Shown: positions 32,470 to 40,929, numbered from the stretch's first letter. The stretch: DNA of 64,000 bases from Paractinoplanes abujensis (GCF_014204895.1 NZ_JACHMF010000001.1:1-64000); one strand, 5' to 3'. The notes: a model not told the origin generated them from the sequence alone. Translations and numbers: made by a program.

Positions 32470-33138
32470 TTGCTCTACGCTCTCGGTGAGCCGGTCGCGT
32501 TCGTCGCGCTGGTCGTCTCCTTCCTGCTCGCGATCCTGCTGCGCGCCGTGGCCATCCGGCTGACCGCCCGCAGCCTCGGCCTGGCCGAACGCCGCGACTC
32601 GATCGCCCCGCGCCTGCGTGAGGACGTCGACCCGTTCGGCGGCGTCGCGGCCGCGATCGGCGGCATGGGCTGGGGCAAGATGCTCTCGGTGGACGAAGTG
32701 CCCCGCTATCGGGGCCGCGGCAAGGCCATCGCCGTCTTCGCGGCCGGCCCGGTCGTCTGCATCATCGTCTCCCAGCTGCTCATGCTCGCGTACGCCCTGG
32801 CCTACCCCGACAATGTGCTGTCGATCATCGGACCGGCCGACGTGCTGCTGGGGATCGGACTGCCCATCCCGCATCAGGTGCTGCTGTCCCTGGCCGTCGG
32901 GTTGCTCTGCTTCGGCATCCTCGCGTTGATCCCGATCCCGCCGCTCGACGGCTTCGGTATTCTCTACAACGCCGTCAGCCGTCCCGGCCAGGGCCTTCAA
33001 TGGATGCGGCTGTGGTTCGAGGAGAAGAACATCGGCATCCTGGTGCTGCTGATCCTGTGCATCTTCCCCTTCGGAACGCCGTTCCTTCTGCAGATCTTGA
33101 ACCTGCTCGGATTGGTCTTCGTCCGCGTCTGGGGGTGA
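32470..33138 (+). CDS. Degenerate site-2-protease-like (M50) membrane protein
   Basis: 222 aa, TTG start 3 nt after parA. It has the S2P layout: helix 1, then ..RLTARSLGLAERRDS.., ..DPFGGVAAAIGGMGWGKMLSVDEVPRYRGRGKAIAVFAAGP.., and a late ..ILALIPIPPLDGFGILYN.. helix whose DG is the usual third zinc ligand region. However the HExxH in helix 1 is absent (LLRAVAIRLTARSLG stands there). It is thus probably a non-catalytic S2P homologue. Its place between parA and scpA is of interest. Confidence 0.72.
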   Translation: MLYALGEPVAFVALVVSFLLAILLRAVAIRLTARSLGLAERRDSIAPRLREDVDPFGGVAAAIGGMGWGKMLSVDEVPRYRGRGKAIAVFAAGPVVCIIVSQLLMLAYALAYPDNVLSIIGPADVLLGIGLPIPHQVLLSLAVGLLCFGILALIPIPPLDGFGILYNAVSRPGQGLQWMRLWFEEKNIGILVLLILCIFPFGTPFLLQILNLLGLVFVRVWG

Positions 33139-33248
33139 CCCCTATAACCCCGGAATCGTGCCCTAAGGAAGAAGCACTGAGGCGCAATGTGGCGGCGGAG
33201 GCGCACTCTGAACGCATCAGTTCTTTTCCCTCACCGGAGATGATCGAG

Positions 33249-33509
33249 ATGCGTAGTCAATTGCTTGCCGCCCGCGCCGCCGCCCTGTTCGCCAGCGACC
33301 TGCCGGCCGGTTCCCGGCCCAGCCCTGCTCTTGTCGAAGCCACTATCGCCGAGTCCGTCCGCACGTGCGGCGGCACCCGCGGGTGCGTGGCCGCCCTGGC
33401 CGCCGCGTACGGCGACTACCCGGAGACCGCCGTGGCCCGCATGCGCTGGGCGCGCAGTGTGGTCCAGGGTGTTTACGAATCCTCGCCCCACATGGCATTG
33501 GCCGCTTGA
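33249..33509 (+). CDS. Small conserved hypothetical protein
   Basis: 86 aa, ATG 33249 ten bases after GGAG (another ATG at 33240 is too close to it). The sequence MRSQLLAARAAALFASDLPAG..TCGGTRGCVAALAAAYGDYPETAVARMRWARSVVQGVY is helical, with two cysteines in CGGTRGC. I do not recognise the family; the length and codon use look genuine. Confidence 0.6.
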   Translation: MRSQLLAARAAALFASDLPAGSRPSPALVEATIAESVRTCGGTRGCVAALAAAYGDYPETAVARMRWARSVVQGVYESSPHMALAA

Positions 33510-33620
33510 TCGCCGGACCGGATCGCGGCATGGCGGATCCGTACGATCCTCAGGCAGCCCGTTCGTGCGTGACCTCCACTACGTGATCCGCCACCGGCCC
33601 GCTGCCCGTGCGACCCGACG

Positions 33621-34151
33621 TCACGCCTGCATCCCGGCGGTCGCCTTGGTGATCGCGTGCACGGCGACGGGCTGCTCGGGGCCCGGCACCACGGTGTCGA
33701 ACTCATGACGGAGGCCCAGCTTCTCCATGACCCGGCGCGACCGCTCGTTCTCGACGTGCCGGATGCTGACGATGCGATCCAGCCCGGCCTCGTCGAAGCC
33801 GAACCGCAGCGCCTCGCGGGCGGCTTCGGTGGCGTAGCCGTGACCCCAGTAGGGGCGGTCCAGGCGCCAGCCGATCTCCACGGCCGGCAGGATCTCGGGC
33901 AGGAAATCGGGGATCGCCAGGCCGGCCCAGCCGATGAGCGTGCCGTCCTTCTCCACCGCGAACAGGCCGAACCTGTTCTGCTGCCAGGAACGCATCATCC
34001 GCTGCAGGCCCTCGGCGGTCTGCTCACGGTCGCGCACCGCGCCGTCGAGGATGAAGCGCATGACCTCGGGGTCGGCGTTCATTGCGGCCAGGGCGTCGAG
34101 GTCGTCGTCACGCCAGTCGCGCAGAAGCAGGCGTTCCGTACGGCGGATCAT
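33621..34151 (-). CDS. GNAT family N-acetyltransferase (RimJ/RimL-like)
   Basis: 176 aa, ATG overlapping the MarR gene stop (ATGA). It begins MIRRTERLLLRDWRDDDLDA and has the acetyl-CoA segment EIGWRLDRPYWGHGYATEAAREAL and IRHVENERSRRVMEKLGL, typical of RimJ/RimL-type acetyltransferases acting on protein N termini or small molecules. It is co-transcribed with and presumably regulated by the upstream MarR protein. Confidence 0.9.
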   Translation of the reverse strand: MIRRTERLLLRDWRDDDLDALAAMNADPEVMRFILDGAVRDREQTAEGLQRMMRSWQQNRFGLFAVEKDGTLIGWAGLAIPDFLPEILPAVEIGWRLDRPYWGHGYATEAAREALRFGFDEAGLDRIVSIRHVENERSRRVMEKLGLRHEFDTVVPGPEQPVAVHAITKATAGMQA

Positions 34152-34603
34152 CGCGGATCCTCCAAGTAGGCGTTGATCGTCGACCGCAGCCGGTCGACAG
34201 TGGCCTCGATCAGGGCGAGCTCGGCGGGCGAATGGTCGTGGAGCGCGGCGTCGAGCCGGTGGGCGAGCGGTTCGTAGTAGTCGTCGGCGTCCGCGCGAAT
34301 GTCCGGCGTGGAGTGCAGGGTGACGATGCGCCGATCACTGTTCTCCCTGGTCCGGACGATGTGGCCGGCGTCCTCCAACCGGTTCAGCAGGATCGAGGTC
34401 GCGCCCGTCGTGAGGCCGATCCGTTCGGCCAGCCGGGCCGGGGTGAGCGGGCGGCCGTGCTCCTCCGCCGTAATGATCTCGACGATCGCGGCCGCGTCGG
34501 TGGGGTGCATCTGCCGGCTGCGGGCGTACCGGCGGCCCAGCTCGCTCTGGATGGCGGCCAGTTCCCGCAGACCGTCGAGGACCCGTTGCCGCTGCTGGTT
34601 CAA
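34148..34603 (-). CDS. MarR family transcriptional regulator (second)
   Basis: 151 aa, TTG start at 34603 with GGAGGGG upstream. The winged helix reads ..LTPARLAERIGLTTGATSILLNRLEDAGHIVRTRENSDRRIVTLHST.., a clear MarR DNA-binding domain. Overlapping palindromes GCAAAG-TAT-CTTTGC and CTTTG-CGC-CAAAG lie just upstream. It forms a two-gene operon with the acetyltransferase. Confidence 0.9.
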   Translation of the reverse strand: MNQQRQRVLDGLRELAAIQSELGRRYARSRQMHPTDAAAIVEIITAEEHGRPLTPARLAERIGLTTGATSILLNRLEDAGHIVRTRENSDRRIVTLHSTPDIRADADDYYEPLAHRLDAALHDHSPAELALIEATVDRLRSTINAYLEDPR

Positions 34604-34641
34604 TGTCCCGCCCCTCCGGTCCCTTGCAATTTAGCAGACGT

Positions 34642-34663
34642 GCAAAGTATCTTTGCGCCAAAG
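34642..34663. promoter_or_regulatory. Overlapping palindromes, likely operator of the MarR-GNAT operon
   Basis: GCAAAG-TAT-CTTTGC (34642-34656) overlaps CTTTG-CGC-CAAAG (34651-34663). They lie 39-60 bp upstream of the MarR start, where an autoregulatory operator would be expected. Confidence 0.5.
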
Positions 34664-34753
34664 TTACTTGGACAATAAGGGGTCGAGCGGTATGGGTGAG
34701 GTGACCTCCCGGGGCGGCAGCGGTCCCGGCCTCGTGCTGATCCAGGGCGCGGC

Positions 34754-35161
34754 GTGAGCCCTTCGCCTGACCGGTGCGGCGCCGCCGCCTACGTCCGCGC
34801 CTACCTGCGTGCGCCGTTCCGGGCCGACGAAGCGCGTCGGCGGCGGGCGCGGCAGATCGTCCGTGCCGGTGGCCGTGTCGTGACGGGCGGGATGACCTGC
34901 GGGGCGCAGTGGGAGTTGCGTGACTGGCTCACCGATGAGCTGGTCGGGCGGGGGAGCGACGGCCCCGGCGGGTTGCGGGTGGCCCTGCTCGGGCTGTGCC
35001 ACGCCGACAGCCTGTACGCCGAGTCCGACATCACGACGTCGGATGTTCCGCTCTCGCTGCGCCGGGCGCTCGAGGAGTGGGTGTGTGAGCCGGACACGCC
35101 CGACGAGGACATCGCCGAGTTCGTGGGGTGGGCAGTCGACCTCGTACGGGAATGCCGTTGA
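34754..35161 (+). CDS. Hypothetical protein
   Basis: 135 aa, GTG start. Basic N terminus (..AYVRAYLRAPFRADEARRRRARQIVRAGGRVVTG..) and acidic C terminus (ALEEWVCEPDTPDEDIAEFVGWAVDLVRECR). No family recognised. A 21-codon frame starting with ATG 34692 overlaps its start by 4 nt and could be a leader, but I have no support for it. Confidence 0.6.
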   Translation: MSPSPDRCGAAAYVRAYLRAPFRADEARRRRARQIVRAGGRVVTGGMTCGAQWELRDWLTDELVGRGSDGPGGLRVALLGLCHADSLYAESDITTSDVPLSLRRALEEWVCEPDTPDEDIAEFVGWAVDLVRECR

Positions 35162-35236
35162 TCTCTATGTACCCATTTAGGGTGAGTCACTTGACGGGGA
35201 ATCAGGCGTTGATCTTCAGAGCGATGGGAGTGACCT

Positions 35237-36499
35237 GTGAGGCGGGAGCAGGTTGTCGGAGCCGTGGTCTACGGTCAGTTCGTGCCTGAAGAGTCGACCC
35301 AGCCGTCCGCGCCCGCACCGGAGCCGCCACCCCTCGCGGGTGACACCGGTGCGCCCGAAGACGCCGGTGGCATGACGGTCGACGGTGGCGGCGTGCCGGT
35401 CGACTCGGAGGGCAATCCGGTCGATGAGAGCAAATTCCTCGTACGGCTGGACAACTTCACGGGTCCGTTCGATCTGCTGCTGCAGCTGATCGGCAAGCAC
35501 AAGCTCGACGTCACCGAGGTCGCGCTGCATCAGGTCACCGACGACTTCATCGCCTACATCAGGGCCATGGGCGACGACTGGGATCTCGGCGAGGCAAGCG
35601 AGTTCCTGCTGGTGGCGGCCACCCTGCTCGACCTCAAGGCGGCCCGGCTGCTGCCCGCGGCCGAAGTCGAGGACGAGGAAGACCTGGCCCTGCTCGAGGC
35701 GCGCGACCTGCTCTTCGCGCGGCTGCTGCAATACAAGGCCTTCAAGGAGGCCGCGGCCCACATCATGGAGCTCGAAGGCGTCGGCGCGCGCCGGTGGCCG
35801 CGCATGGTGTCGATGGAGCCCCGATACGCCGAGGCGCTGCCCGACCTGGTGCTCGGGGTCGGGCCGGAGCGGCTGTTCAAGCTGGCGTTGAAGCAGTTCG
35901 CGCCGAAGCCCGGGCCGCCGCAGGTGTCGATCGCGCACATCCACCAGGTGCGGGTCAGCGTGCGTGAACATGCGGCGTTGCTGCGGGACCGGTTGCGGCG
36001 TGCCGGGCAGGCCACGTTCGGGCTGCTGGTCGCCGACTGTGACAACACGCTCGAAGTGGTGGCCCGGTTCCTGGCGTTGCTGGAGCTGTATCGCGAGGGC
36101 CTGATCGACTTCGAGCAGCCGGTGTCGCTGGACGAGCTGACGGTTCGGTGGATCGGCGGGGACGCGGCGGACGCCGAGCTGGACATCGACGACTACGAGG
36201 GCAGCAAACCGGAGATCGACACGGCGGCGGCCGAACCGGGCGAGGAGATGCCCGACACCGAGGCGCTCGTCGTCGATCTTCCGGATTTCGCGGACGACGA
36301 CGAGGACGACAGCGACTCGGATCTCGACGCGTTCGACGTCGGGCCGATCGAGATCCCGGCCGCCCTCGACGTGGCTGACGCTGCGGTTGCCGGGGGCGGA
36401 CGTCCGGAGGCGGACAGTCGAGAAGCTGAGCCGGAGGGCCGGCGCGACGGACGCGATGATCTTGGCGGGGAAGACGACGACGCGGAGGAACGATCGTGA
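35237..36499 (+). CDS. scpA: Segregation and condensation protein A
   Basis: 420 aa. The ScpA domain spans ~68-300 (FLVRLDNFTGPFDLLLQLIGKHKLDVTEVALHQVTDDF.., ..LARLLQYKAFKEAAAHI.., ..LALLELYREGLIDFEQP..). An ~65-residue Pro/Gly/acidic N-terminal extension and a ~110-residue acidic C-terminal tail (..FADDDEDDSDSDLDAFD..) flank it. ScpA is the kleisin of the SMC-ScpAB condensin. GTG 35237 has GGAGTGA upstream; GTG 35282 is an alternative. scpB overlaps its stop by 4 nt. Confidence 0.92.
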   Translation: MRREQVVGAVVYGQFVPEESTQPSAPAPEPPPLAGDTGAPEDAGGMTVDGGGVPVDSEGNPVDESKFLVRLDNFTGPFDLLLQLIGKHKLDVTEVALHQVTDDFIAYIRAMGDDWDLGEASEFLLVAATLLDLKAARLLPAAEVEDEEDLALLEARDLLFARLLQYKAFKEAAAHIMELEGVGARRWPRMVSMEPRYAEALPDLVLGVGPERLFKLALKQFAPKPGPPQVSIAHIHQVRVSVREHAALLRDRLRRAGQATFGLLVADCDNTLEVVARFLALLELYREGLIDFEQPVSLDELTVRWIGGDAADAELDIDDYEGSKPEIDTAAAEPGEEMPDTEALVVDLPDFADDDEDDSDSDLDAFDVGPIEIPAALDVADAAVAGGGRPEADSREAEPEGRRDGRDDLGGEDDDAEERS

Positions 36500-38040
36500 G
36501 CAACGACGAGCGGCCGGACTCACTTGCGGCGCAGGCGGCGGCCTGGGTGCCGCCGTGGGAACGGGCCCCGCGGCCTCCGGACCGGGAATACCAGCAACAA
36601 GCCGAGGCTGACGCGCGGGCCCGGGCGGGGGAGCTCGACGACGAGTCGGGGCTCTCCGACGACGACTTCGACCCCGCGTTCGAGCGGGCCGACGCGTCCC
36701 CCGAGTGGGCGGAGGCGTCCGCCGAGGCGGCTGACGCGCACGGGCCGGCCGGCGGGGGCGGCACGGTTGAGGCGGTCAAGGCGCAGGCCTCCGAAGCCGG
36801 CGAGGGTCCGGCTGTGGAGGAACCGGCGCTCAGTGAGCCGGGAGACGAGGCTACGGGGGTCGACGCGGCAGTTGACGCCGGCGAGCAGGAGTCCGTCGAG
36901 GTGGCGCCGGGCCCGGAGCTGCCGTTGCCCGGGGCCGTCGAGGACGCGGTCGAGGCCGCGGACGCCGACGAGCCGGGAACTCCGGTGGACGCGCCGTTGC
37001 CGCCCGACGGGGATGACGCGGGCGACGTCTTCGACGCGGCTGCCGATGACGATGTGACCGACGACGGCGAGATGGACCTGCCGTTCTCGGAAGAGGTGCC
37101 GCCGTCGGGCAGCGACTACGACGACGATGACGACCTGAGCGATGAGGCTACGGCAGCGGCGGTGGCTGCGGCCGGCGACGACGAGGCCGAGAGCGACGAG
37201 GGCGGCGTCGACGAACCGGCGACCGGAGTACGGGAATCAGCGGTCGATGCGGGCGGGACGGCGGCCGGCGGCGGGCACTCCGTCGCGGGTGACGGCGGCG
37301 AGGCCGGCGAATCCGTCGCCGATGAGGGCAAAGCCTCGGGTCGGAAGGCCGGCGGCAGGGGCAGAGGGTCCAAAGCCCCGGGCGGAGACGCCGGCAAGGT
37401 GCCGGGACAGAAACGCCGGGCCGGTGAGCTCGGCGGGATCGGCGATGAGGCGTCACCCCGTACGGGGGAAGAATTTGACCTGCCGGGGTTGACCGAGGAC
37501 GCGGAGCTGGCGGGCGCGTTGGAGGCGATCATGCTGGTCGTCGACGAGCCGGTGGCCGAGTTGCAGCTGGCGCAGATCCTGGAGCAGCCGACCGAGCGGA
37601 TCGCGGCGATGCTCGACAACTTGTCGGCGCGGTACACGGCGGCGGGCCACGGTTTCGACCTGCGGCGGGTGGCGGGCGGCTGGCGGCTCTACACGCGGCC
37701 GGAATACGCGGCCTACGTGGAACGGTTCGTTCTCGACGGGCAGTCCGTGCGGCTGACCCAGGCGGCGCTGGAGACACTGGCCGTGGTCGCCTACAAGCAG
37801 CCCGTGACCCGTTCGCGCATCAGCGCCATCCGCGGTGTGAACTGCGACGGGGTCATGCGTACGCTTGCTACTCGTGGCCTGATCGAGGAATGCGGCACCG
37901 AGGGCGAAACCGGGGCACACCTGTATCGCACGACGGGCCTGTTCCTCGAGAAGCTCGGCCTCAACTCGGTCGACCAGCTGCCGCCGCTCGCCCCGTTCCT
38001 GCCCGACGACGTGGAAGAAGTGCTCGATGCCACAGGCTGA
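36496..38040 (+). CDS. scpB: Segregation and condensation protein B with long acidic N-terminal extension
   Basis: 514 aa, GTG overlapping scpA. The ScpB domain is only the C-terminal ~175 residues, from ELAGALEAIMLVVDEPVAELQLAQIL (~337) through LDGQSVRLTQAALETLAVVAYKQPVTRSRISAIRGVNCDGVM to LGLNSVDQLPPLAPFLPDDV, with the two winged-helix pattern. Typical ScpB is about 180-250 aa. The ~335-residue N-terminal part is acidic low-complexity (..DDDDLSDEATAAAVAAAGDDEAE..). The start is fixed by the GTGA overlap. Another start nearer the domain is possible, but the frame stays open and the codon use stays coding-like. Confidence 0.88.
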   Translation: MSNDERPDSLAAQAAAWVPPWERAPRPPDREYQQQAEADARARAGELDDESGLSDDDFDPAFERADASPEWAEASAEAADAHGPAGGGGTVEAVKAQASEAGEGPAVEEPALSEPGDEATGVDAAVDAGEQESVEVAPGPELPLPGAVEDAVEAADADEPGTPVDAPLPPDGDDAGDVFDAAADDDVTDDGEMDLPFSEEVPPSGSDYDDDDDLSDEATAAAVAAAGDDEAESDEGGVDEPATGVRESAVDAGGTAAGGGHSVAGDGGEAGESVADEGKASGRKAGGRGRGSKAPGGDAGKVPGQKRRAGELGGIGDEASPRTGEEFDLPGLTEDAELAGALEAIMLVVDEPVAELQLAQILEQPTERIAAMLDNLSARYTAAGHGFDLRRVAGGWRLYTRPEYAAYVERFVLDGQSVRLTQAALETLAVVAYKQPVTRSRISAIRGVNCDGVMRTLATRGLIEECGTEGETGAHLYRTTGLFLEKLGLNSVDQLPPLAPFLPDDVEEVLDATG

Positions 38041-38764
38041 CACCGCCGAACGCCTCCAGAAAGTCCTGGCGGCGGCCGGTGTTGGATCCCGGCGCGCCTG
38101 CGAAGACCTGATCTTCCGGCGGCGCGTCACGGTCAACGGCAAGGTCGCCAAGCTCGGCGACAAGGTCGACCCCACCACTGCCGAGATCCTCGTCGACGGG
38201 CAGCGGGTGATCGCCAACACGAAGCTCGTCTACCTCGCGCTGAACAAGCCGCGCGGCGTCGTGTCCTCGCTCGACGACGAGAAGGGCCGCACCGAACTGG
38301 CGGATTTCGTCGGCCAGTTCGACGTGCGGCTGCACCACGTGGGCCGGCTCGACGCCGACTCAGAGGGTCTCCTGCTGATCACCAATGACGGCGAGCTGAC
38401 CAACAAGCTCACGCACCCGCGTTACGAGATCCAGAAGACGTACGTGGCCGAGGTCGTCAACGGCCCGCTGCCCCGCAACGTCGGCCGCCAGCTGCTGTCC
38501 GGCGTCGAGCTGGAGGACGGCCCGGCCAAGGCCGACTCGTTCAAGCTGCTGGGTGCGCTCGGCAAGACCGCGCAGGTCGAGATCGTGCTGCACGAGGGCC
38601 GCAAGCACATCGTGCGCCGCATGATGGAAGAGGTCGGCCACCCGGTGACCCGCCTGATCCGCACCGCCGTCGGGCCCGTGCGCCTCGGCGATCTGCGTCC
38701 GGGCGGCTTCCGGCACCTGTCCCCGGCCGAGATCGCGGCGCTGTTCAAGGCGGCCGGCGACTGA
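38027..38764 (+). CDS. rluB: 23S rRNA pseudouridine synthase, RluB/RsuA family
   Basis: 245 aa. It has an N-terminal S4 domain (RLQKVLAAAGVGSRRACEDLIF..) and a catalytic domain with the signature VGRLDADSEGLLLITNDGEL containing the catalytic Asp, then ..GRKHIVRRMMEEVGHPVTRLIRT. RluB modifies U2605 of 23S rRNA in E. coli. The ATG overlaps the scpB end by 14 nt, consistent with one operon scpA-scpB-rluB. Confidence 0.94.
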   Translation: MPQADTAERLQKVLAAAGVGSRRACEDLIFRRRVTVNGKVAKLGDKVDPTTAEILVDGQRVIANTKLVYLALNKPRGVVSSLDDEKGRTELADFVGQFDVRLHHVGRLDADSEGLLLITNDGELTNKLTHPRYEIQKTYVAEVVNGPLPRNVGRQLLSGVELEDGPAKADSFKLLGALGKTAQVEIVLHEGRKHIVRRMMEEVGHPVTRLIRTAVGPVRLGDLRPGGFRHLSPAEIAALFKAAGD

Positions 38765-38788
38765 CGTTTGCCCCGGTGTACGCCGGGC

Positions 38789-38824
38789 ATGCGATCCGTC
38801 CCCATAGGAGAGGACGGATCGCAT
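38789..38824 (+). promoter_or_regulatory. Hairpin holding the ribosome site in its loop and the start codon in its stem
   Basis: ATGCGATCCGTCC (38789-38801) is perfectly complementary to 38812-38824. The 10-nt loop (38802-38811) carries AGGAG, and the downstream arm ends in the first two bases of the ATG at 38823. As RNA it would present the ribosome site while partly closing the start codon, a possible translational switch of the DUF4383 gene; it could also be a readthrough terminator of rluB. Confidence 0.6.
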
Positions 38825-39284
38825 GGTGACCCATTCCGCAGCCGGTAACTCTGCCGCTGTACGCAGTCCCGTTCGCACCGCCGCGCTCGTGGTCAGCGTG
38901 GTATTCGTGCTGGTCGGACTGGCTGGTTTCATCCCCGGCGTGACGACGAACTACAGCGACATGACCTTTGCCGGGCACCACTCCGACGCGCACCTGCTCG
39001 GCGTGTTCCAGGTGTCGGTGCTGCACAACATCGTGCACCTGCTGTTCGGCGTGGCGGGCCTGGCCCTGGCCCGCACAGCCTCGGGCGCGCGCAACTTCCT
39101 GATCGGCGGCGGCGCGATCTACCTGGTGCTCTGGCTCTACGGCCTGGTCGTCGGGCAGGACTCGAGCGCCAACTTCGTGCCGGTGAACAACGCCGACGAC
39201 TGGCTGCACCTCGGCCTGGGCCTGGGCATGATCGCACTCGGGCTGCTGCTGTCCCGCAACGTCCGCGCGGTTGATCGCCGGTAG
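38823..39284 (+). CDS. DUF4383 family membrane protein
   Basis: 153 aa with four TM helices: ..TAALVVSVVFVLVGLAGFIPG.., ..LLGVFQVSVLHNIVHLLFGVAGLAL.., ..FLIGGGAIYLVLWLYGLV.., and ..LHLGLGLGMIALGLLL... The VLHNIVHLLFGVAGL signature and the ..NNADDWLHLGLG.. motif match DUF4383, a small membrane family of unknown function. It ends at a strong hairpin. Confidence 0.88.
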   Translation: MVTHSAAGNSAAVRSPVRTAALVVSVVFVLVGLAGFIPGVTTNYSDMTFAGHHSDAHLLGVFQVSVLHNIVHLLFGVAGLALARTASGARNFLIGGGAIYLVLWLYGLVVGQDSSANFVPVNNADDWLHLGLGLGMIALGLLLSRNVRAVDRR

Positions 39285-39290
39285 GAAGTG

Positions 39291-39321
39291 GTCAGGCCCG
39301 GGGATTCGCCCCGGGCCTGAC
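39291..39321. terminator. Bidirectional hairpin between convergent genes
   Basis: GTCAGGCCCGGGG (39291-39303) pairs perfectly with 39309-39321 across a 5-nt loop, 6 bases after the DUF4383 gene stop and 6 bases from the stop of the convergent small gene. Confidence 0.8.
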
Positions 39322-39327
39322 GCCGGC

Positions 39328-39531
39328 TCAGTCCGGCCGGTAGTTCGGCGAGTCACCCGCCACGTCGCGCGTGTTGTAGCCGGCCCGGTCAACCTCCGAG
39401 GGCTGTGGGCTCTCGTCCCGGTTGCCGCGCTTGTCCTCCGGGGCCAAGTCGCCCTGGTCGTCCACGGGGATCTCCACGGAGTGGCCGGGCGGGCGCAGGG
39501 AAGCCTCGTAATCAGTGGGTTCGTCAGTCAT
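39328..39531 (-). CDS. Small acidic hypothetical protein
   Basis: 67 aa from ATG 39531 (MTDEPTDYEASLRPPGHSV..); longer in-frame readings run through the divergent gene. It is hydrophilic and acidic, ends ..AGYNTRDVAGDSPNYRPD and appears disordered. No family recognised. Position before a hairpin and a Met start without a good ribosome site leave moderate confidence. Confidence 0.55.
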   Translation of the reverse strand: MTDEPTDYEASLRPPGHSVEIPVDDQGDLAPEDKRGNRDESPQPSEVDRAGYNTRDVAGDSPNYRPD

Positions 39532-39602
39532 GCCGAAGCGGGTTCCCGCAGGTCCGCCAGACAAACAGGCATGCTCGGCCGCTCGCCGGGAATGCGTCGG
39601 GC

Positions 39603-39884
39603 ATGAATGCCGTCGCCGCATCGAGTGAATGGATCGCGCCGGACGGCGTGCGCCAGCCGGGTGGGGAAGTGCACGCCTGGCAGCAGGGCCAGAATCAGAC
39701 AGTGTGCGGGCTGCCGTTGAGCCGTACACGGTTGCGCCGGTTCCCGCACGTTCCGTTCGACTTCCGCGCGACCGATGTCGTGACGCCGGAGGATCAGGTG
39801 CGTCACATCTGCCCGCGCTGTGTAGCGGCGACGTCGCGGCGCGGCGACCGGAAAGGCTGGACCCGGGTGTCGCCTAGACCGTGA
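39603..39884 (+). CDS. Hypothetical protein with possible zinc site
   Basis: 93 aa from ATG 39603. The sequence has TVCGLPLSRTRLRRFPHVPFDF and later VRHICPRCVAAT, so Cys/His residues are arranged as in a small zinc-binding module. Similar short proteins occur in Actinomycetes without function. The last 11 bp overlap the convergent dehydrogenase gene. Confidence 0.6.
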   Translation: MNAVAASSEWIAPDGVRQPGGEVHAWQQGQNQTVCGLPLSRTRLRRFPHVPFDFRATDVVTPEDQVRHICPRCVAATSRRGDRKGWTRVSPRP

Positions 39885-40812
39885 TCACCAGTTTGCCGAC
39901 GGTGTGGTGGTGGGCGAAGTCGGTCAGCGCCTGCACAGCCTGCTCGAACGGGTAGACCCGGGCGATCGTCGGCGTCAGCGCGGCCACCTCGGCCATGCCC
40001 CCGAACCGGCCGTCCAGGTCGAGGACCAGCTCGAAACGGATGTCGTCACGGTCGATCATCTCGGGGCGCGGCGGCGGGAACGTGATCGTGAACAGCCGTC
40101 CCTGCGGGCGCAGGGCGGAGGCGGCTCGTTGCAGGCGGTCAGTGGGCAGAACCAGGTTGAGCACAAGGTCCACGCCGGTCGGGTAAGGGTCGTCGTAGCC
40201 GATGACTGTCCCGGCGCCCACCTTGTGCAACAGGGCCTCGTCGCCGGGGCGGCCGGTGGCGATCACTCTCGTGTGCCGGAGCTGCGGCAGCAGGGTGGTG
40301 CCGACGCCGCCGGTGGCCCCGATGACCAGAACCGACTCGCCGGCGACAGGTTGCGCCGTGGCCATCAGCGCGCGGGTGGTCAGGCCGACCGTGGGCAGAG
40401 CGGCGGCGTCGGTCGGGCTCAGTGTGGGCGGGCGGTGCGCGATGAACGGCGTGTCCGCCTCGAACACGGCATACTCGGCCAGCGCACCCGTAGTCATCGA
40501 GGGGTGGGCGCCGGCCATGGCCTTCAGCGCGCGGGGCACCGCATGACCGAAGATCAAGTTCCCTTCCCCGTACGTGGTGACGCCGGCGCCGATTTTCGTC
40601 ACCGTGCCCGCGAAGTCGTTTCCCGGTACGTGCGGGAACGTGAGCGGGGCCTGCTCCTTGTAGGCGCCGCTGGGGATCACGATGTCGCCCGGATTGATCG
40701 AGACGGCGGCTATGCGCACCTGGATCTGGCCGGGACCGGGCTCGGGCACCGGTAGGGCGGCGAGCTCGAAGCTTTCCGGGGGTCCGTACTGGGTGGCTAC
40801 TACTGCCCTCAT
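39874..40812 (-). CDS. Zinc-type alcohol dehydrogenase / quinone oxidoreductase-like (MDR) protein
   Basis: 312 aa from ATG 40812 with GAGGAG upstream. Medium-chain dehydrogenase fold: MRAVVATQYGPPESFEL.., ..VSINPGDIVIPSG.., ..FPHVPGNDFAGTVTKIGAGV.. and the NADP-binding VLVIGATGGVGTTLLPQL. Catalytic zinc cysteines are missing, as in NADPH:quinone reductases. It is divergent from a TetR gene, with paired operators between them, so it is probably induced by a small molecule sensed by that regulator. Confidence 0.9.
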   Translation of the reverse strand: MRAVVATQYGPPESFELAALPVPEPGPGQIQVRIAAVSINPGDIVIPSGAYKEQAPLTFPHVPGNDFAGTVTKIGAGVTTYGEGNLIFGHAVPRALKAMAGAHPSMTTGALAEYAVFEADTPFIAHRPPTLSPTDAAALPTVGLTTRALMATAQPVAGESVLVIGATGGVGTTLLPQLRHTRVIATGRPGDEALLHKVGAGTVIGYDDPYPTGVDLVLNLVLPTDRLQRAASALRPQGRLFTITFPPPRPEMIDRDDIRFELVLDLDGRFGGMAEVAALTPTIARVYPFEQAVQALTDFAHHHTVGKLVITV

Positions 40813-40929
40813 CTGAACCGTTCTCCTCGGTTGGGCGGTGCTTAGGTCGCGGGCGGATGGACGTGACGCCCCGCATCGACGCGACGCGACGCTCATAGCG
40901 ACGCCGACGTCGATGACCTCGTGTAAGCG

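Noticed and set aside
34692..34757. A 21-codon frame overlapping the start of the 34754 gene, as leader peptide
   Set aside because: No regulatory codon run or attenuator hairpin was seen.
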